Shown here in pieces: positions 7,499 to 9,747 of a DNA stretch of 9,747 nucleotides. The stretch covers positions 1-9,747 of the forward strand of contig CANGVB010000086.1 in assembly GCA_947456995.1 (NCBI GenBank). The letters are read 5' to 3'. A program made the translations under genes and the position numbers. The DNA is from Bryobacteraceae bacterium. Its GTDB lineage: Bacteria > Acidobacteriota > Terriglobia > Bryobacterales > Bryobacteraceae. The notes below the pieces were generated by a model. The model was not told the origin of the DNA, made no database searches, and was given only the letters and a program-made list of their open reading frames with translations. Position 1 is the stretch's first letter. Each line of letters begins with the position of its first letter.

Positions 7499-7508
7499 GA
7501 AGGTGTTA

Positions 7509-7514
7509 ATTCTA
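7509..7514 (-). promoter_or_regulatory. Candidate -10 box (TAGAAT) of the receptor/ceramidase-like unit
   Basis: TAGAAT on the minus strand would start transcription near 7502, leaving a leader of about 18 bases that includes the AGGA ribosome binding site. The region one spacer upstream is AT-rich (TTTATT) and falls inside the dyad at 7526-7542; no clear TTGACA is present. Confidence 0.35.
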
Positions 7515-7525
7515 GGCTACAAGGA

Positions 7526-7542
7526 TTGATTAATAAAATCAA
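7526..7542. promoter_or_regulatory. Candidate operator: 17-base dyad between divergent receptor and amidohydrolase genes
   Basis: TTGATT and its exact reverse complement AATCAA flank five bases (AATAA). The dyad centre (7534) is almost exactly the midpoint of the gap between the two start codons (7485-7585). It covers the place of the receptor's -35 box and lies just upstream of the amidohydrolase promoter, where one regulator could act on both genes. The gap is AT-rich, so a chance dyad is possible. Confidence 0.35.
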
Positions 7543-7573
7543 AGATTGTCAGCAGGGGGGATTGCGCGAAGAG

Positions 7574-7579
7574 TAAAAT
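7574..7579 (+). promoter_or_regulatory. Candidate -10 box (TAAAAT) of the amidohydrolase gene
   Basis: TAAAAT, one mismatch from consensus, ends six bases before the ATG at 7586, the same spacing as in the glpF-like gene. Transcription would begin at or next to the ATG. TTGTCA at 7546-7551 resembles a -35 box but is 22 bases away, too far for a standard sigma-70 promoter. Confidence 0.4.
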
Positions 7580-7585
7580 TCCAAG

Positions 7586-8857
7586 ATGCGACTTTGTTGG
7601 CTACTTCTGGCTCTCTCCCTCCTCGCCTCTGCCCAGGACTTCGATTTGCTGCTGCGAGGGGGCAGAGTCATCGACCCGCGCAACGGGCGCGATGGCGTCT
7701 TTGACCTGGCGATCCGTCAGGGTAAGGTCGCCGCTATTGAAACAACGATCGACCCGAAACGAGCCAAAAAATCTGTCGAAGTAAAGGGCCTAATCCTCAC
7801 GCCTGGCCTGATCGACATCCATGCCCACGTCTTCTATACGGCGGGCAACCCTGGCGCCTGGGCCGGAGACCTCAGCGTCCAACCCGATGCCCACAGCTTC
7901 CGCACCGGTGTTACGACAATGGTGGATGCAGGCTCGGCTGGCTGGCGCAATTTTGAGGTCTTCCGTTCTACCGTGATTGACCGATCCAAGACTCGCGTTC
8001 TCGCCATGGTGAATATCGCCGGCTTCGGCATGATCTCCGACGCCACCGAACAAGGTGACTTTGATCCTCACGCTGTCGCAAGACTGGCCCTCAAGCACAA
8101 AGACGTAATCGTGGGCGTAAAGTCAGCTCATTACCAGAAGCCCGACTGGGACAGCGTAGACGATGCTGTTCTTGCCGGTACCAAAGCGAAAATCCCTGTC
8201 ATGGTGGACTTCGGTTACTTCCTGCCCGAGCGGCCGTATTACGAACTCGTCGGAAAGCACCTGCGGCCCGGCGACATCTCCACACACATGTTCCGCGCCC
8301 CTGTCCCCTTTGTCGACAAAGAAGGCAAACTCTACCCCTACCTTGTAGAAGCGCGCAAGCGAGGCATCAAGTTTGACGTTGGCCACGGCGGAGGTAGCTT
8401 TGTCTTGCGTAACGCCTCAGGCTCTATCAAGAACGGCTTCTTCCCCGATACGATTTCTTCAGACCTGCACGCCGGCAGCATGAATGGATCGTTTATGGAT
8501 CTGCCCGCACTTATGTCGAAGCTGATGGCCCTCGGGTTGCCGCTCAAAGAAGCCATCCGTGCCACTACATCGACGCCAGCCGAGATCATCCAGCGGCCTG
8601 AACTCGGCCACCTAGGCGTTGGCGCAATTGCCGACGTCGCCATGTTGCGCATCATGGAAGGGGACTTCGGTTATTGGGACAACAACCAGGGGCGTGTAAA
8701 CAGCAAAGAGCGGCTCTTCTGTGAGATGACGCTGAAGGGTGGCGAGGTTGCCTGGGATTGGAATGGACGCATGGGCGTTGACTTCCGGACCCTGGGCGAA
8801 ATCTATGGCATCCGTCCCAAAGTGGACCAGATTATCGTGCCTCCCGGCAAAAACTAA
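7586..8857 (+). CDS. Amidohydrolase/deacetylase-family metallohydrolase (COG3964-like), exported
   Basis: This 423-residue member of the amidohydrolase superfamily is related to the group once annotated as dihydroorotases or deacetylases (COG3964), some of which hydrolyse acetylated hydroxy acids. It has a signal peptide (MRLCWLLLALSLLASA before Gln17), so it should act outside the cytoplasm. The N-terminal strands LLLRGGRVIDPRNG (21-34) and TPGLIDIHAHVF (72-83) are classic; His79 and His81 bind the first metal. Lys179 in GVKSAH is the likely bridging residue, His234 in STHMF and His267 in DVGHGGGSF are further metal or substrate ligands, and Asp293 in SSDLHAGS is the catalytic acid. At the strand where many relatives have a histidine ligand, this one reads MVDFG (206-210). 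It is divergent from the receptor gene and its stop overlaps that of the CoA-binding gene. No Shine-Dalgarno sequence is seen. The exact substrate is unknown. Confidence 0.88.
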   Translation: MRLCWLLLALSLLASAQDFDLLLRGGRVIDPRNGRDGVFDLAIRQGKVAAIETTIDPKRAKKSVEVKGLILTPGLIDIHAHVFYTAGNPGAWAGDLSVQPDAHSFRTGVTTMVDAGSAGWRNFEVFRSTVIDRSKTRVLAMVNIAGFGMISDATEQGDFDPHAVARLALKHKDVIVGVKSAHYQKPDWDSVDDAVLAGTKAKIPVMVDFGYFLPERPYYELVGKHLRPGDISTHMFRAPVPFVDKEGKLYPYLVEARKRGIKFDVGHGGGSFVLRNASGSIKNGFFPDTISSDLHAGSMNGSFMDLPALMSKLMALGLPLKEAIRATTSTPAEIIQRPELGHLGVGAIADVAMLRIMEGDFGYWDNNQGRVNSKERLFCEMTLKGGEVAWDWNGRMGVDFRTLGEIYGIRPKVDQIIVPPGKN

Positions 8858-9249
8858 AGCCCGAGCTTGCGGTGTTCCACCATGATGCAGAGGTCGCTGA
8901 CATAGTCCAGCCCGGCAGCAACGGCGATGGCTTCTGCTTCTTCGTTCTCGATTCCAGACTGCAACCAGAGCGCACTGGCACCAATCGCTACTGCCTCTCG
9001 TGCCACTGTGGGAGTCTGTTCAGGACGCCGGAAGACATTCACTAAATCCACCGGGATGGGGATCTCAGCAAGGCTGGCATAGGCTTTCTCGCCCAGCACT
9101 TCAGACTCTTTCGGATTTACCGGAACGATTTTGTATCCGTAACTCTGCAGGGCCCTGGCAATGCCGTAGCTTGGGCGCATCGGGTCGCTCGAAAGCCCAA
9201 CAACGGCAATCGTCTTCGACTCGCGCAGGATCTGCTCAATCGTCCTCAT
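8854..9249 (-). CDS. CoA-binding domain protein (YccU/CoA_binding_2 type)
   Basis: The 131 residues form a small Rossmann-fold domain found alone in many bacteria and related to the CoA-binding part of succinyl-CoA synthetase. The nucleotide-binding turn is IAVVGLSSDPMRPSYG (14-29), followed by VPVNPKESEVLGEKAY and VDLVNVFRRPEQTP. The C-terminal CIMVEHRKLGL, with its conserved Cys and His, is diagnostic. The cellular role of this family is not well established. I place the start at the ATG at 9249; a TTG one codon earlier (9252) is possible but less likely. The gene begins inside the end of the rRNA pseudouridine synthase gene (14-base overlap), so the two are probably co-transcribed. Its TAG stop overlaps the amidohydrolase TAA by four bases (CTAA). 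Confidence 0.9.
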   Translation of the reverse strand: MRTIEQILRESKTIAVVGLSSDPMRPSYGIARALQSYGYKIVPVNPKESEVLGEKAYASLAEIPIPVDLVNVFRRPEQTPTVAREAVAIGASALWLQSGIENEEAEAIAVAAGLDYVSDLCIMVEHRKLGL

Positions 9250-9747
9250 CAACCTTGGTGTCCATCTTGAGAAGGTACTTGAATTTGGCCACTTCTGCTG
9301 GAGTGAGGTGACGGATCTGCCCGGCCTTCAGCGTTGCCAGCTCGAGGAAACCAATCTTGACGCGCTTCAACTTCTCAACCAGAAAGCCGAAGTGCTTGAA
9401 CATGATGCGGATCTGGTTCTGCCGGCCTTCGGTTAATTGAATCTCATACCAGGGATTGTCGGCGCGGCTGAGCGGCTTGATGATGGCTGGTTTGGTCTTC
9501 TTGCCAAAGAGCGGAATGCCAGAGCGAAACTCATCCAATTGATCATCGCTCAAGGTGCCATTTGCCTTCACGACATAGGTTTTGATGATGTTTTGCCGCT
9601 TGCTCATGATGCGGTTGGCAAACTCGCCGTCGTTGGTGAACAGCAACAAGCCTTCGCTCGCGTAATCGAGTCTTCCTACGGGATAGACTCGTTCCTTGAC
9701 GCCACGCAGAAACTCCGTCACCGTCTTGCGTTCTTCCGGATCACTCA
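9236..9747 (-). CDS. rluB: 23S rRNA pseudouridine synthase, RluB/RsuA family; 5' end outside window
   Basis: The enzyme isomerises a specific uridine of ribosomal RNA to pseudouridine. The frame is open to the right edge. The edge residues SDPEERKTV match the family segment before VYPVGRLDYASEGLLLFTNDGEFANR, which contains the catalytic Asp in GRLDY (codon 9665-9667). Further typical parts are KTYVVKANG, LTEGRQNQIRIMFKHFG and VEKLKRVKIG. A GTG at 9721 could be mistaken for the start, but the conserved sequence clearly continues upstream, and the N-terminal S4 RNA-binding domain lies beyond the window. The end DTKVDEDD is a short acidic tail. The symbol rluB (rather than rluE, rluF or rsuA) is the best guess from the motif set. 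The downstream CoA-binding gene starts inside its 3' end. Confidence 0.9.
   Translation of the reverse strand, partial: SDPEERKTVTEFLRGVKERVYPVGRLDYASEGLLLFTNDGEFANRIMSKRQNIIKTYVVKANGTLSDDQLDEFRSGIPLFGKKTKPAIIKPLSRADNPWYEIQLTEGRQNQIRIMFKHFGFLVEKLKRVKIGFLELATLKAGQIRHLTPAEVAKFKYLLKMDTKVDEDD

Noticed and set aside
7546..7579. TTGTCA and TAAAAT as a standard sigma-70 promoter
   Set aside because: The 22-base spacer is well outside the usual 16-18; I kept only the -10 box as a candidate.
9719..9721. GTG as the start of the pseudouridine synthase
   Set aside because: The frame stays open to the window edge and the upstream residues SDPEERKT match the conserved family sequence, so the true start is outside.

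Overview
The window looks like an ordinary chromosomal stretch of an acidobacterium, probably of the Bryobacter/Solibacter type. This is an inference. It rests on the 1113-residue Oar-like TonB-dependent receptor with a carboxypeptidase-regulatory-like N-terminus, on the exported hydrolases around it, and on the moderately GC-rich, very tightly packed genes. I see no rRNA, tRNA, CRISPR array, transposase, phage gene or long repeat. Coding sequence fills almost the whole window; the only sizeable gap is about 100 bases (7485-7585).

Layout, left to right. (1) The left edge cuts off a minus-strand CocE/NonD-type serine hydrolase with a signal peptide (1-1477). (2) Only 23 bases away, divergently, starts an aquaglyceroporin (glpF-like, 1501-2262). 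It is fused by a TAATG stop/start overlap to a histidine phosphatase (2262-2849). (3) Converging on these, and overlapping the phosphatase tail to tail by 77 bases, is a minus-strand pair: the Oar-like outer-membrane receptor (4143-7484) followed by a neutral-ceramidase-like metallohydrolase (2773-4143), joined by a TAGTG stop/start overlap. (4) Divergent from the receptor is an exported amidohydrolase/deacetylase-family metal enzyme (7586-8857). (5) Its last 4 bases overlap a CoA-binding-domain protein (8854-9249, minus), which overlaps the 3' end of an RluB-type 23S rRNA pseudouridine synthase (9236 to the right edge, 5' end missing).

How the genes may work together. Three enzymes and one receptor carry signal peptides, so much of the window encodes cell-envelope functions: an outer-membrane receptor plus a set of amide/ester hydrolases. 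The receptor and the ceramidase-like enzyme are almost certainly one transcription unit and may act on the same compound. The glycerol-type channel and the phosphatase form a second unit. The RluB/CoA-binding pair looks like housekeeping.

The most notable signals are not a new gene family. They are: (a) divergent, overlapping -10 boxes placed so close to two start codons that both mRNAs would be leaderless, with the same geometry at a third gene; (b) glutamine at residue 17, directly after the predicted signal-peptidase site, in three unrelated exported proteins; (c) departures from the expected active-site residues in the ceramidase-like protein and the amidohydrolase; and (d) a 17-base dyad in the exact middle of the receptor/amidohydrolase divergent promoter region. 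I found no clear evidence of an undescribed multi-gene system.
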